Shown here: piece by piece, positions 1-8,697 of the stretch
Numbering within the stretch: the first letter of the stretch is position 1
Layout of the letters: every line of letters begins with the position of its first letter
DNA from: an uncultured Ruminococcus sp.
GTDB lineage: Bacteria; Bacillota_A; Clostridia; Oscillospirales; Acutalibacteraceae
Reading direction: 5' to 3'
Assembly: GCA_902798605.1 (NCBI GenBank)
Contig: CADBXH010000023.1
Coordinates: 1 to 22,024 of the forward strand
DNA: 22,024 bases
Notes under the pieces: generated by a model
The model's database searches: none
Told to the model about the DNA's origin: nothing
What the model saw: the letters and a program-made list of their open reading frames with translations, nothing else
Made by a program: the position numbers and the translations under genes

Positions 1-3000
1 GGGGATGAATCCGCATTCAAAGGCTACACACTTTCCAATGTATCCGCAGGTGAAAGGGAAAACGCAGATAGCCTTGCCGACAAAACAGGTTCGGCTTCGC
101 TTGGCACGGCAACCATTCCCGCAGCCGCTGCTGAGGTCGATAGCGCAGGCGGGCAAGTTTCAGCGCAACTGAATACGGTCAGCTTAAACGGAAGGACAAG
201 CTCTAATGTTGACAGGCACATATACAACGTATGGTCAAAACCTGTCCGCTCCTATTTGACGGAAAAAGCCGACGGAACGTTGGAAAGGGTAGAATATGAT
301 TCCGAAAACGGAAAGCTGTTTTACGAATGGTATTCTTCCGACGGAAAAACACTGAAAAAATCAGCCGAAATCACCAACGAGCTCGAATTATTCGGCGGCT
401 TCTACAGCGGCAGCAGCAACAACTTTCTTGTCTTCGGACAGAACAATTACAGTGAAGACAATAGCAGAGAGGTCATGCGCGTTGTAAAATACACAAAAGA
501 CTGGAAGCGCATTTCTTCCGCATCTGTCAAAGGTGAAAACACCTATATTCCGTTTGAAGCGGGGTCACTGCGCATGGCCGAGTATGCCGGCGACCTATAT
601 ATTCATACAAGCCACAAAATGTATGAATCTGCAGATGGACGCCACCATCAGTCAAATATGTCTTTCGTGATGCACGAAAACAACATGACCATAGAAAGAT
701 GGCATTCAGGTTATGTCAGCCATTCCTTTAACCAATTTATCAAAGAGGACGGGAAAGGTGTTTACCGCGTCGATCACGGCGACGCTTATCCGCGCGCTAT
801 TGCCATTAACAAATATCTTACATCAGACGCTTTGTGGAATTCAATCGAAACAGAGGCGGTCGACCTGAGTAATACGGGAGACATCGGAGATAACGTGACC
901 GGTGCTTCCGTCGGCGGCTTTGAGCTGTCAGGGAATAATTGCATAATCGCATTTAACGCGGTGGATTTTGAGCGAAAAGACGTAAATGTATACGATACGA
1001 GAAATATCTGGCTGTCTGTAACCGACAAGAATTTGTCTTCTTCCCGAAACATTAAAATAACCGATTACAGCGCGGACAGCAGCAAAGAGATTACCACGCC
1101 CCAACTGGTTAAAATCAATGATAACCGCTTTTTGCTGATGTGGGAGGAGTTTGACAACAATACGGTGTATACAAAGCTGGCGGTTGTCAATGCCGACGGC
1201 AAGATGGATTCTCAGGGAATTGTAACCTCCGACGTAACGCTTTCCGACTGTCAGCCGATTCTTTGCAAGGATGGGCTGGTGCGGTGGTACGCCGGTTTCG
1301 GCAAAAATCCCGTGCTTTATACGGTAAACCCCTCGGCGCTTTCGCAGTCGGCGAACACCATCAGCGTCTACCAAAAAAAGCCTGTGATTCAAAAAGTCGA
1401 AAACACAGGCTCCGGTATTTCGCTGCAATGGAACAATTGCTATGGCGCCGACGGGTATATTGTATACTACCGTCCGGAGTCGGAAAAAGTGTGGTATTAC
1501 GATTACACATACGACACAAGCTATACACTGAATCATCTTAAACCCGGCGTGCGCTACTGCTTCCAGGTTTGCGCATACAGCTATTACGGCAATACAAATT
1601 ATTATTCCAATGTTGTAAGCAAGACATACGAGATTTCGCCAAGCCTTTCCCTCTCCAACAACAGCGCCGGATTAACGGCAGCCTGGAGCAGCACCGGCGC
1701 GTGTGGTATATTACCGCCCTGCCGAGCGCAGCACTTGGTCGAGCTTTACCGCAACCGGCAACAAAGCGGTGATTCCAAACACCGAATCGGGCAAGCTGTA
1801 CTTCGTTCAGGTGCAGAATATTTTCAACGGCAAAAATGGCGCGTATTCCAAGGTCAAGAGCATGACTTATCTTGCCCGTGCCAATATGACAACTCTCACC
1901 TATAACGGCAGCAACGCCCTTCAATGGAGTGCTGTTGACGGTGCAAATCAATACCAAATCGCGCGCAAAAAAACAGGCGACCAAGCATACACCTATTACA
2001 CAACGACAGAAACCGGCTTTGCCGAGCAAAACGTAACGGCAGGCACCACCTACACCTATCAGGTGCGCGCAATGTATAAAACCGAGAAAAACGGCACCGC
2101 CTACGGCGCTTGGTCGTCAACAAAATCCGTAGTTACCCTCGCGCAGGCTACGGTTTCACTTGCCAACAAGTCAAACGGAATCCGCGCGGCGTGGGGAGCG
2201 GTAAAGGGCGCTCAGAGATACGCCGTGTACTACAAGGCGGCTGAGGACAGCAAGTGGACTGTCGCCTCAACCTACAATACCTATTACCCCATTCTGGGCG
2301 TAAAATCAGGCACTCTCTACTTTGTTCAGGTTCGTCCCGTTGCAGGCAACGTCAGCGGAACATACTCAAAGGTTAAGGGTATGACGTTTATCGGCGTTCC
2401 CGATGTTACGCTTTCAAACACCGTTGACAGCGCTGTCGTAAGCTGGAAAAAGGTTGAGGGCGCAAACGGTTACCAAATCGCAAAGCTTAAAAAGGGCGCT
2501 TCCGCGTTCAGCTACATTAATACCGAGGAAACCTCATATTCAGACAAGGACGTCGCGGGCGGTTCGGTCTATTACTACCAGGTAAGGGCGATGTACAAAA
2601 CCGAGAAAAACGGCACAGCCTACGGAGAATGGTCGTCCTCAAAATCTGTTGTCACGATTGAAAAGCCCGAGCTGCGCCTGTCAAACGAAAAGAACGGTGT
2701 CCGCCTGGAATGGAACGCCGCAAAGGGTGCGGTAAAATATGTGGTTTACTACAAAAAAGCAGGCGACAAAAGTTGGTCGTCAACCACAACCGCAAACACC
2801 TACTATCCGTATCTGAACGTAACAGAGGGACAGCAGTATTATTTCCAGCTCCGCGCAATCGGGCAAAATTTGAACGGTCCCTATTCCAAGTTGCGCTCTC
2901 GCGCGGCGATAACAGCCTTAACGCAAGCTGGAACGCTATTGACGGCGCGACAAAATACATCGTCTACTACCGCCGGAACGATACCGCGCAGTGGTCGTCC

Positions 3001-3129
3001 ACACAGGTTGCCGACTGCAATTTTGTCTACCCGGACGCGGTAAAGGGCACAACCTATTGCGTACAGGTACAGCCGGTATTCGGCAGCACCAATGGTGCCT
3101 ATTCAATGGTACAGCGAATCACTTACTAA
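1..3129 (+). pseudogene. Large fibronectin-III-like repeat surface protein, 5' partial, broken by two frameshifts
   Basis: The frame is already open at base 1, so the true start lies outside the window; the TTG at 256 is internal. The first ~450 codons look like a beta-rich, propeller-like extracellular region. From about 1390 on there are seven fibronectin-III-like modules of two kinds: A modules carry a VVYYK/R motif and B modules a YQIAK/R motif. Frame 1 runs to about 1699, frame 2 continues from about 1700 to 2890, and frame 1 resumes to the TAA at 3127-3129. Comparison with sister repeats suggests losses of about 11 nt near 1690-1703 and about 34 nt near 2890, neither a multiple of three. 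No sorting motif is seen at the C-terminus. The likely ancestral role is a secreted binding or adhesion protein. Module homology is seen directly; function is inferred. Assembly error is possible, but deletions of this size are not typical base-call errors. Confidence 0.75.
1393..3126 (+). repeat. Alternating Fn3-like A and B modules (direct protein and DNA repeats)
   Basis: A modules occur at roughly 1393-1650, 1660-1880, 2150-2395, 2665-2890 and 2890-3126; B modules at roughly 1890-2145 and 2405-2660. The two B modules share the peptide MYKTEKNGTAYG, starting at 2072 and 2591. The DNA there is almost identical and the repeat period is 519 nt (173 codons, one A plus one B module). Both frameshifts in the gene fall at module positions that can be aligned to intact sister modules. 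Confidence 0.7.
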
Positions 3130-3206
3130 GGAAATAGACATTATATCTTTGCATATTTATTGCGATTCTCATATACCGGTCTGTTATCCTGTATGTGCGG
3201 ATTTGA

Positions 3207-3781
3207 AACAAAGCCGATATCATATGCGGAGGTCCTCCTTGCCAAGGATTCTCTTTGGCGGGATTGCGCTTGACTGACGATCCGCGCAACAAACTGTTCC
3301 TTGATTTTGTGGATATCGTAGCAAGAATCAAACCCAAGGTTATCGTATTTGAGAATGTCGAGGGCTTGCTGAGTTTTCAAAATGGTCGCACCTACATGAC
3401 GATTCATAATATGTTTTCTGAGATTGGTTATGTCACGGAAGGACGGTTGTTGGTCACCAGCGAATATGCTGTTCCGCAAAAGAGAAAAAGAGTGATTCTC
3501 ATTTGTGTGCGAGAGGATTTGGGAATATCTCCTTCTATTCTATACCCTAAAAAATCACAGAAAAGCTTTCCAGTCAACTAACAGCAAGAGATACTATATA
3601 CGATTTGGAAACAGTAGAGTGCGGAGAAACTGCTTGCTATCATTGTGAGCCTACTTCCGATATTGGTCGATTCTTCCGTGGAGAATTAACCTACTATGAA
3701 TACATACAGAACCACACACCGTCCGAATCACGCGGAGAGATAGGTCAAACACAAAACGGACAAATGTATATCACCCTTTAA
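3207..3781 (+). pseudogene. C5-cytosine DNA methyltransferase core fragment (Dcm family)
   Basis: Frame 3 shows motif IV GGPPCQGFS (about 3228-3254), motif VI FENVEGL (around 3350) and motif VIII VPQKRKRVILI (around 3470-3505). These are catalytic-core motifs of m5C methyltransferases, including the PCQ cysteine. An in-frame TGA at 3204-3206 lies just upstream, so the SAM-binding N-terminus (motif I) is absent. At an A6 run (3549-3554) the frame breaks. Adding one A restores a continuous methyltransferase-like sequence in frame 2 (ITEKLSSQLTARDTIYDLE...) to the TAA at 3779-3781. The target recognition region and motifs IX-X are missing. The fragment cannot make an active enzyme and is best read as the remnant of a lost restriction-modification system. 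Confidence 0.85.
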
Positions 3782-3788
3782 GCAATTA

Positions 3789-3820
3789 CGGCTGTACTCC
3801 ATTGCGGAGCACAGCCGTTT
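3789..3820 (+). terminator. Hairpin terminator after the methyltransferase remnant
   Basis: The stem CGGCTGT-a-CTCC pairs with GGAG-c-ACAGCCG around a 5-nt loop, followed by TTTCCTT. It starts 8 nt after the methyltransferase remnant stop. The T-run is better on the plus strand than on the minus strand. Confidence 0.7.
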
Positions 3821-3861
3821 CCTTATGTGGTTTTATGATTGAGCTTATCTGGGTTTGTGAT

Positions 3862-5410
3862 CTACAACTCTTCCTCCACCTCCGCGCCGTTTTTGAACTT
3901 GAACACAATCTTCTCGTCACCGTAGACAGTGGCGCGGTCTATCAAGTTAAGCCAGAGGCGGTCACTGAACTCTATGCGCAAGTCCGTCAGGGAGATGATT
4001 TCAAAGGCGAAGGTTTCGAGAACATCGCTTTGGTGCAAGCGGCGGAGCTTTTGCTTTTGCAGCTTTTCATATTCCGCAGATGCCTTTTCAAACCGTGCGG
4101 CGTAGTCGTTGTATTTTCGCGCGTATTCCTCTTGGTTAATCGCAGTGGAGGCGTTTTGCTCAATCAGCTTCTTTATCATTTCTGTCAGTAGGTTCGTTTC
4201 GTCGAGCAGTGCAGAGGACTGTTCATCAAGCAGCGTTGTATCGGCAAGTTCCGTTCTTAGGCGGTTGCAGGTGTCTATCAGATCCTGCCGGTCGGCGGTG
4301 AGCTTGCCAAGAGCCGAAAGGAACAGCGCCTTGATGTTCTCCTCATATAAATGCGTGGTGGTACACTTTTCCGCGCCATTGAATTTGCCGTTGCACTGCC
4401 AGACAGTGCGGAGGTATTAGCTTGTTGAGTGCCAGACCTTTGCGCCGTAAAACGAACCATAGTCGCCGCAGATGATCTTTGATGAGAACGGGCTAAGGCT
4501 GTTGCGGTGCCTGCCGTAGGATTTGCGCAGCCGGTACTCTTTCTGAACCTGCTCCCATTCTTCCGGGGCGATGATGGCAGGGTGGCTGTGTTCGACATAA
4601 TACTGCGGCACCTCGCCCTCGTTGACCTTTCTTCTGTAAAATTGCGGAACCTTTATATTTCTCATTGGTGAGGATGCTCTCAATTGTTGAGGTGTTCCAC
4701 TTCGCTTTCCCTCGCGGTGTCGGGATACCGGCTTGAGTGACGTGATTGGCGATGTAGTTCACCGTCCTTCCGCCGATGAACAGCTTGTAGATCAGGCGCA
4801 CGGTTTCGGCTTCTTCGGGAACGATCTCCGGCAAGCCGTCAGCACCTTTGCGGTAGCCGAGAAAGGATTTATACGGCAGGCTAACTTTTCCATCGGCAAA
4901 ACGTTTGCGTTGTCCCCAAGTGACATTCTCGGAGATACTTCTACTTTCCTCCTGCGCCAGAGAGGACATAATCGTTATCAGCAGTTCGCACTTACTGTCA
5001 AAAGTGTAGATGTTCTCCTTTTGGAAATAGACCTCGGTGCCGTGCTCTTTGAGCTTGCGAACGGCAGTAAGGCTGTCAACGGTGTTGCGGGCAAAGCGGC
5101 TGACGGATTTGGTGACTATCAGGTCGATTTTTCCGTCCAGCGCATCGGCAATCATACGGTTGAATCCCTCGCGTTTGCGGGTGTTGGTGGCGGAAATACC
5201 CTCGTCGGTATAAACGCCGATAAAACGCCAGTCGGGATTTCTCTTTATGTACTTGGTGTAATAATCCACCTGTGCCTCGTAGGAAGTGAGCTGTTCCTCG
5301 CTGTCGGTTGAAACGCGGGCGTAGGCGGCAACTCTGCGCTGAACCTGCGTTGTTTTCGGCTGCTTGCTGTGCAGTTGTTTGGTTGCGGGAATAACGGTTA
5401 CTTCAGGCGT
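3862..5410 (-). pseudogene. Serine recombinase (resolvase/invertase type), inactivated
   Basis: The minus strand encodes a serine recombinase of about 500 residues. Its N-terminus has the catalytic serine in YARVSTDS (Ser codon at 5311-5309) and resolvase signatures VYTDEGISATNTRKREGFNRM and VTKSVSRFARN. A Recombinase domain (NYIANHVTQAGIPTPRGKAKWN) and a Cys-containing, coiled-coil C-terminal part follow. Two lesions are visible. Near 4640 a frameshift follows ILQK, where related proteins carry about ten more residues. A TAA at 4417-4419 replaces the residue expected between HSTS and YLRTVWQC. After it, the same frame continues to the stop at 3862. No ATG is found before PEVTVIPATK; an ACG at 5408-5410 sits behind AGGTGG and may be a mutated start. 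It was the likely integrase of a mobile element and is now dead. Confidence 0.85.
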
Positions 5411-5872
5411 ATTGCCACCTCGCTTTCGATTGCATTGAGGCGTTGGCTTTCATTTCCGCTGTCCAGCTCTCGGAGCGTGAGCGGTCTTTCCAACGCCGTG
5501 TTTCGGTTGTCCCGTTTTTGAATATGATCGTCAGTTGGTTGTCGTCTTCGCGATGATTTGCTCTATATCCGAAAAATCCAAGTCGCTTAACGTCTCCATC
5601 AATATACTTTCGGGAATCTGCTTTGACGGGCAGGCTGACTTGCCTTTGGCGTTGTAGGTAGTGCAGATCCAATAGTATCCGGTTGATCTTGTCTTTCTGC
5701 GGTAGTGTTTGCCGCAGTTTCTACAGGTTATTAGTGAGATAAAAGGATAAGTATTACCCGGCTTGATTTGCCTGTTCTGCGATTCGCTGCGCCGGATTAT
5801 TTCCTATTGAACGCGGCAGAAGTCGTCGATATCAATGATTGACTCGTGAGCACTCTTATATTGGCGGTATTT
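5403..5872 (-). pseudogene. Second serine recombinase, C-terminal remnant
   Basis: Reading leftward from 5872, the minus strand shows HESIIDIDDFCRVQ, a TAG in place of a sense codon, then EIIRRSESQNRQIKPGNTYPF. A zinc-ribbon-like segment (CRNCGKHYRRK, then ICTTYNAKGKSACPSKQIPE) follows. A one-base loss near 5549 shifts the frame, after which NQLTIIFKNGTTETRRW and RSRSESWTAEMK complete the typical recombinase tail, ending at the TGA at 5403. The catalytic N-terminal domain is absent. The end overlaps the start region of the downstream recombinase, an arrangement common for tandem recombinases of Clostridia mobile elements. Confidence 0.8.
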
Positions 5873-5874
5873 CT

Positions 5875-6099
5875 ATGGTGGAACGTGCTATCGAATTAGC
5901 AAAGGAAGATTTGCTTAACGAGTACGGAATCAATGTTTACGAGGATAAAAAAGCACACACGGACAGCGTTGTTCCCGAGACAGAATACGAATATATCACA
6001 CTTTTCGATATAGTCACTCCCTTGATGTTAGCTAAAGCAAATTATCTATCCCGCACCATATCAGATTTAGTTTCTGCGAGAATCACGAACAACTCATAA
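5875..6099 (+). CDS. Small hypothetical protein (74 aa)
   Basis: The chosen ATG at 5875 gives MVERAIELAKEDLLNEYG..., a soluble, acidic, mostly helical-looking protein with no transmembrane segment or recognised motif. The upstream GGCGG is a weak ribosome site. The start abuts the recombinase remnant, so the gene may have lost its original upstream region when the element decayed. The next gene begins 9-18 nt after the stop, so the two are probably co-transcribed. I do not recognise a function. Upstream TTG codons (5839) are possible starts but would read into recombinase-derived sequence. Confidence 0.55.
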   Translation: MVERAIELAKEDLLNEYGINVYEDKKAHTDSVVPETEYEYITLFDIVTPLMLAKANYLSRTISDLVSARITNNS

Positions 6100-6117
6100 A
6101 AGATATAAATGATGGCA

Positions 6118-6378
6118 ATGAATAAACGAGGCGTATTCTGGGTCGTTGACGGAGAGCTAATCGCATTTCCGTTTGATGAAGCTGCAACCGAAGGCGTTGC
6201 AAAATCCGGTAAGACGTACAACCACAAACTTCTGTGGGAATATATCAAACCGCGCAATAAACCGTATGATTACTATCCCAGAGGAAGAGTGGATTATAAC
6301 GCCAAAGGGAAAGCGATCGTCTATATAAAAAGGAGATCTCATTGTCTTACGAAAAAAATAAATTTTTTTAGGAATTGA
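6118..6378 (+). CDS. Small conserved-looking hypothetical protein, C-terminus possibly altered
   Basis: MNKRGVFWVVDGELIAFPF... with GVAKSGKTYNHKLLWEYIKP and YDYYPRGRV resembles a family of small Firmicute proteins of unknown function that I recall as longer, with a conserved segment after KGKxxxY. Here the tail after AKGKAIVY becomes IKRRSHCLTKKINFFRN, which looks unrelated and may reflect a shift or truncation. ATGs at 6109 and 6112 are alternative starts; none has a strong Shine-Dalgarno site. It sits 18 nt after the preceding small gene and before a strong terminator, so the pair probably forms one transcript. Function is unknown and the family recollection is uncertain. Confidence 0.55.
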   Translation: MNKRGVFWVVDGELIAFPFDEAATEGVAKSGKTYNHKLLWEYIKPRNKPYDYYPRGRVDYNAKGKAIVYIKRRSHCLTKKINFFRN

Positions 6379-6391
6379 ATCCACACAGAAT

Positions 6392-6429
6392 GTGGCTGCC
6401 GCATACTATGCGATAGCCACATCTTTTTT
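6392..6429 (+). terminator. Rho-independent terminator
   Basis: The stem GTGGCT-gc-CGC pairs with GCG-at-AGCCAC around a 7-nt loop, and a TTTTTT tract follows at 6424-6429. It closes the small-gene pair and insulates the toxin-antitoxin operon. Confidence 0.85.
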
Positions 6430-6451
6430 CCAAAAACCTTTTATAATACTC

Positions 6452-6481
6452 TTGACAATGTGGGATATATTCCACTATAAT
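6452..6481 (+). promoter_or_regulatory. Sigma-A promoter with palindromic operator for the toxin-antitoxin pair
   Basis: TTGACA at 6452-6457 and TATAAT at 6476-6481 are separated by 18 nt. The spacer holds GTGGGATATATTCCAC (6460-6475), which matches its own reverse complement at 14 of 16 positions. It is a good candidate site for autorepression by the downstream helix-turn-helix antitoxin. The toxin ATG follows 21 nt after the -10 box. Confidence 0.8.
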
Positions 6482-6502
6482 AGTATTAAGGAAGTGGTAT
6501 AA

Positions 6503-6856
6503 ATGAATGATTTTGAAATAATAGTTTATGCTAAACAGGACAACAGCGAGCCTGTAACAGATTTTCTGCTTTCTTTGCCGTCAAAAATGCAAGCAAAAGT
6601 TTTAAGACAAATTGATATGCTTGCTGAGTTTGGCAATCAATTAAGAGAGCCCTATTCTGCTCCTCTTGAAGATGGTATTTTTGAACTTAAAATCAAACAA
6701 GGCAGCGATATTTCAAGAGTATTATATTTCTTTTTTGTCGGCAACAAAATCATTTTAACAAACGGCTTTGTTAAGAAAACACGGAAAACACCGCCTGAGC
6801 AAATTCGTTTGGCTAAAACGTATAGAGAAGATTACTTAAAACGCACAAAGGAGTGA
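6503..6856 (+). CDS. higB: HigB/RelE-superfamily toxin (phage Gp49-like family)
   Basis: This 117-residue protein has the pattern of Gp49-like/HigB mRNA-interferase toxins: PVTDFLLSLP near the N-terminus, REPYSAPLEDGIFELKIK, then RVLYFFFVGNKIILTNGFVKKTRKTPPEQI. Family members cleave mRNA at the ribosome. AAGGAAG lies about 7 nt before the ATG. The toxin gene precedes the antitoxin gene, as is usual for higBA and unlike relBE. Length is normal for the family and no lesion is seen. The promoter and operator candidate lie directly upstream. RelE/ParE relatives share the fold, but the FELKIK...RVLYFF and KKTRKTP signatures favour the Gp49/HigB group. Confidence 0.88.
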   Translation: MNDFEIIVYAKQDNSEPVTDFLLSLPSKMQAKVLRQIDMLAEFGNQLREPYSAPLEDGIFELKIKQGSDISRVLYFFFVGNKIILTNGFVKKTRKTPPEQIRLAKTYREDYLKRTKE

Positions 6857-6861
6857 TTTTA

Positions 6862-7143
6862 ATGAGAACATATAACGAATTAAAGAAACAGCTTCTTCAG
6901 AACGAAGAAGTTAAAACAGAATATGAACGTCTTGAACCTGAATATCAGGTTATACGCGCTATTGTTGCCGCAAGACAAGAACAGCATTTAACACAGCAGG
7001 AACTTGCGGACAGAACCGGAATCGATCGCAGCGATATAAGCAAACTGGAAAACGGTTCCGCAAACCCTTCCTTGCGTACACTGAAACGCCTTGCTGACGG
7101 ACTTGGAATGCAATTACAAATCAACTTTATCCATGCTAATTAG
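6862..7143 (+). CDS. higA: HigA-type XRE-family antitoxin
   Basis: This 93-residue protein has a linker-like N-terminus (about residues 1-30) and an HTH_3/XRE domain at about 32-88: RQEQHLTQQELADRTGIDRSDISKLENG, then the NPSLRTLKRLADGLGM tail. The ATG at 6862 is preferred over the GTG at 6853 because AAAGGAG sits about 8 nt upstream of it, overlapping the toxin stop. It should bind and neutralise the toxin and repress the shared promoter through the inverted repeat at 6460-6475. A bidirectional terminator follows 25 nt after the stop. Confidence 0.88.
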   Translation: MRTYNELKKQLLQNEEVKTEYERLEPEYQVIRAIVAARQEQHLTQQELADRTGIDRSDISKLENGSANPSLRTLKRLADGLGMQLQINFIHAN

Positions 7144-7168
7144 TTTTTATAGCGTAACCTTTAAGAAA

Positions 7169-7207
7169 AAAGCTGTCATTCTGAAACTTAATCGGAATGA
7201 CAGCTTT
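7169..7207. terminator. Bidirectional terminator between convergent operons
   Basis: AAAGCTGTCATTC (7169-7181) pairs perfectly with GAATGACAGCTTT (7195-7207) around a 13-nt loop. A-rich sequence on the left gives a T-run on the minus strand, so it should end the binding-protein operon as well as the toxin-antitoxin transcript. Confidence 0.85.
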
Positions 7208-7226
7208 ACTATTGTTAAATATTCAT

Positions 7227-8216
7227 TTACAGTCCCGTATAACCGCACTGCTCGATCAGGTCATGACCTTCGGGGGAGAGCATCCAGTCGACAATCTTCT
7301 TAACGTTTTGGTTATCGTTGTCCTTGCGGTAGACGGCGTAGAACTGATAAACAAGCGGATAGCTTTCGTTTTTGATGTTTTCGGTGTCGGGATAAACTCC
7401 GTTTAGCGATATCATCTTGACCGCCTGATTGCCGACCATATCATTGAGGTAGTAGCGGAACGAGTAGCCGATCGACGCGCCCGTTACCGCGAGAGGGGAT
7501 TTTGGCGCGATTTCGCGGTCTCCCATAAACTTATCCATAACGCTCTGGCTTCCGCTTCCCTTTAGCCTTGTTACGGGGTTGATCGCGCGGTCAGCTCCGC
7601 CTACGTCCGCCCAGTTTTGAATATCTCCGCCGTAGATGTCCCTGACCTGTTCTACAGTCAGATCATCTACGGGATTTTTTTTGTTTACAAAGAAAACAAA
7701 CGCTTCCTTGCCAATCGGCTGATACACAAGCTCAACGCCCTTATCCTCAGCGTACTGCTTTTGCTCTGCCGAGGGAGCTGCGGCGAGGAAAATATCCGTA
7801 TCGCCGTCCACGATCGCCTTGTATCCGCGGACGGTGTTTTTATACTGCATTTTGCTGTCGGGAGCAAAATTCTCTCCGTAATAGTTGTCGTCGGAAAAGT
7901 TACCGCCTTCATAGGTGACGCTTCCCTCAGTATATACCGAGTTCACGACCGACGCGTATACGGGAACCAGCGCAGCCGCTCCGTCAAGCACGGGAAGCTC
8001 GCCTTTGAGCTTCAGCGGCGAATCGACCTTCGCAAGCTCCGAGCCTTCCTCAAACAGCAGATAGCGCTTTACGTCTATCATCTTTATCTGATCCGTACCG
8101 CTGTAGTTGTTGCCGAGTCGCTGCGTTACAAGCAGATACATCGAAAGGTTTATCAGTCCGAACATTAAAATGACCGCGCCGAAAACGGCAAACGCATGAC
8201 GTTTTTTGATTCTCAT
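7227..8216 (-). CDS. PstS-like periplasmic-binding-fold protein with N-terminal membrane anchor
   Basis: This 329-residue protein begins with a basic stretch and one hydrophobic helix (about residues 8-30) with no lipobox cysteine, so it is probably membrane anchored. The rest resembles the PBP-like domain of phosphate-binding PstS proteins: a segment like LTVEQVRDIYGGDIQNW, then RLKGSGSQSVMDKF, GASIGYSFRYYL and a YPLVYQFYAVYR motif near the end. In PstS the equivalent segments bind phosphate. No pstCAB transporter genes are adjacent; the operon instead carries small membrane proteins and a histidine kinase. It may therefore sense rather than import a ligand (inference). The ATG follows the upstream stop by one nucleotide and AAAGGAG lies 10 nt upstream, suggesting translational coupling. 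Confidence 0.82.
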   Translation of the reverse strand: MRIKKRHAFAVFGAVILMFGLINLSMYLLVTQRLGNNYSGTDQIKMIDVKRYLLFEEGSELAKVDSPLKLKGELPVLDGAAALVPVYASVVNSVYTEGSVTYEGGNFSDDNYYGENFAPDSKMQYKNTVRGYKAIVDGDTDIFLAAAPSAEQKQYAEDKGVELVYQPIGKEAFVFFVNKKNPVDDLTVEQVRDIYGGDIQNWADVGGADRAINPVTRLKGSGSQSVMDKFMGDREIAPKSPLAVTGASIGYSFRYYLNDMVGNQAVKMISLNGVYPDTENIKNESYPLVYQFYAVYRKDNDNQNVKKIVDWMLSPEGHDLIEQCGYTGL

Positions 8217-8217
8217 A

Positions 8218-8358
8218 TCACCACAGCTCCTTTGAGATAAAATAGATAATAGAGCTGTGCTGATACGCGTTTGAATCGTAAATCAGATGGGCGACCGTCA
8301 GCCCGGCGCACACGATCAGCAAAGCTGCGAGTATGATATAAAATGTTCTGATTTTCAT
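8218..8358 (-). CDS. Small single-pass membrane protein (46 aa)
   Basis: The start at 8358 (MKIRTFYIILAALLIVCAGL...) follows GTGAGG at a good distance; longer forms would read into the preceding gene region. Residues about 5-25 form one transmembrane helix, followed by a short outside tail. It is positioned between the two-TM protein and the PstS-like protein, with a one-nucleotide gap to the latter. The role is unknown; it could be a subunit or partner of the membrane-anchored binding protein. Confidence 0.6.
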   Translation of the reverse strand: MKIRTFYIILAALLIVCAGLTVAHLIYDSNAYQHSSIIYFISKELW

Positions 8359-8369
8359 AATTTGCCTCA

Positions 8370-8678
8370 CTACATAATAGAAATTTCGCCGTTCATGATG
8401 CGTATGATATGAATTATAGTAGTCACGATGATCGCCCATGAAACAGCTCCGAGCACGCCGGTGACTATCATTCTTGTCCTTTGTTTTTTTATATCCTCAC
8501 GAAGACCTTGTGTTTTGATCAGAATCCGTTCCGTGTCATCAAAATCACCGCTCTGCGTTGTTTTGTTTATCTCGCTTTTGTCAGCGATCAGCTCACGCAG
8601 GCTGTAAATAAACAGTATAAGGGTAATGATAGGGCAAACTAAAATAGCGCACATAATCAATGCTAAAATTATCGGCAT
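8370..8678 (-). CDS. Two-TM membrane protein of unknown function (102 aa)
   Basis: The N-terminal hydrophobic helix (about residues 2-27) and C-terminal helix (about 70-94) enclose a charged, probably coiled-coil middle (KSEINKTTQSGDFDDTERIL...REDIKKQR). AGAGGAG lies upstream of the ATG at a suitable spacing. It lies in the kinase operon, 19 nt after the larger membrane protein. No family was recognised. Confidence 0.65.
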   Translation of the reverse strand: MPIILALIMCAILVCPIITLILFIYSLRELIADKSEINKTTQSGDFDDTERILIKTQGLREDIKKQRTRMIVTGVLGAVSWAIIVTTIIHIIRIMNGEISIM

Positions 8679-8697
8679 AAAAACATCTCCTCTGGGT

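Noticed and set aside
928..1536. Long minus-strand ORF opposite the surface protein
   Set aside because: It lies entirely inside the plus-strand gene, has no ribosome site or recognisable motif and is a shadow frame.
256..1905. TTG at 256 as the start of the surface protein and 1905 as its true end
   Set aside because: The frame is open from base 1 with similar composition, and after about 1700 frame 1 loses the repeat pattern, which continues in frame 2.
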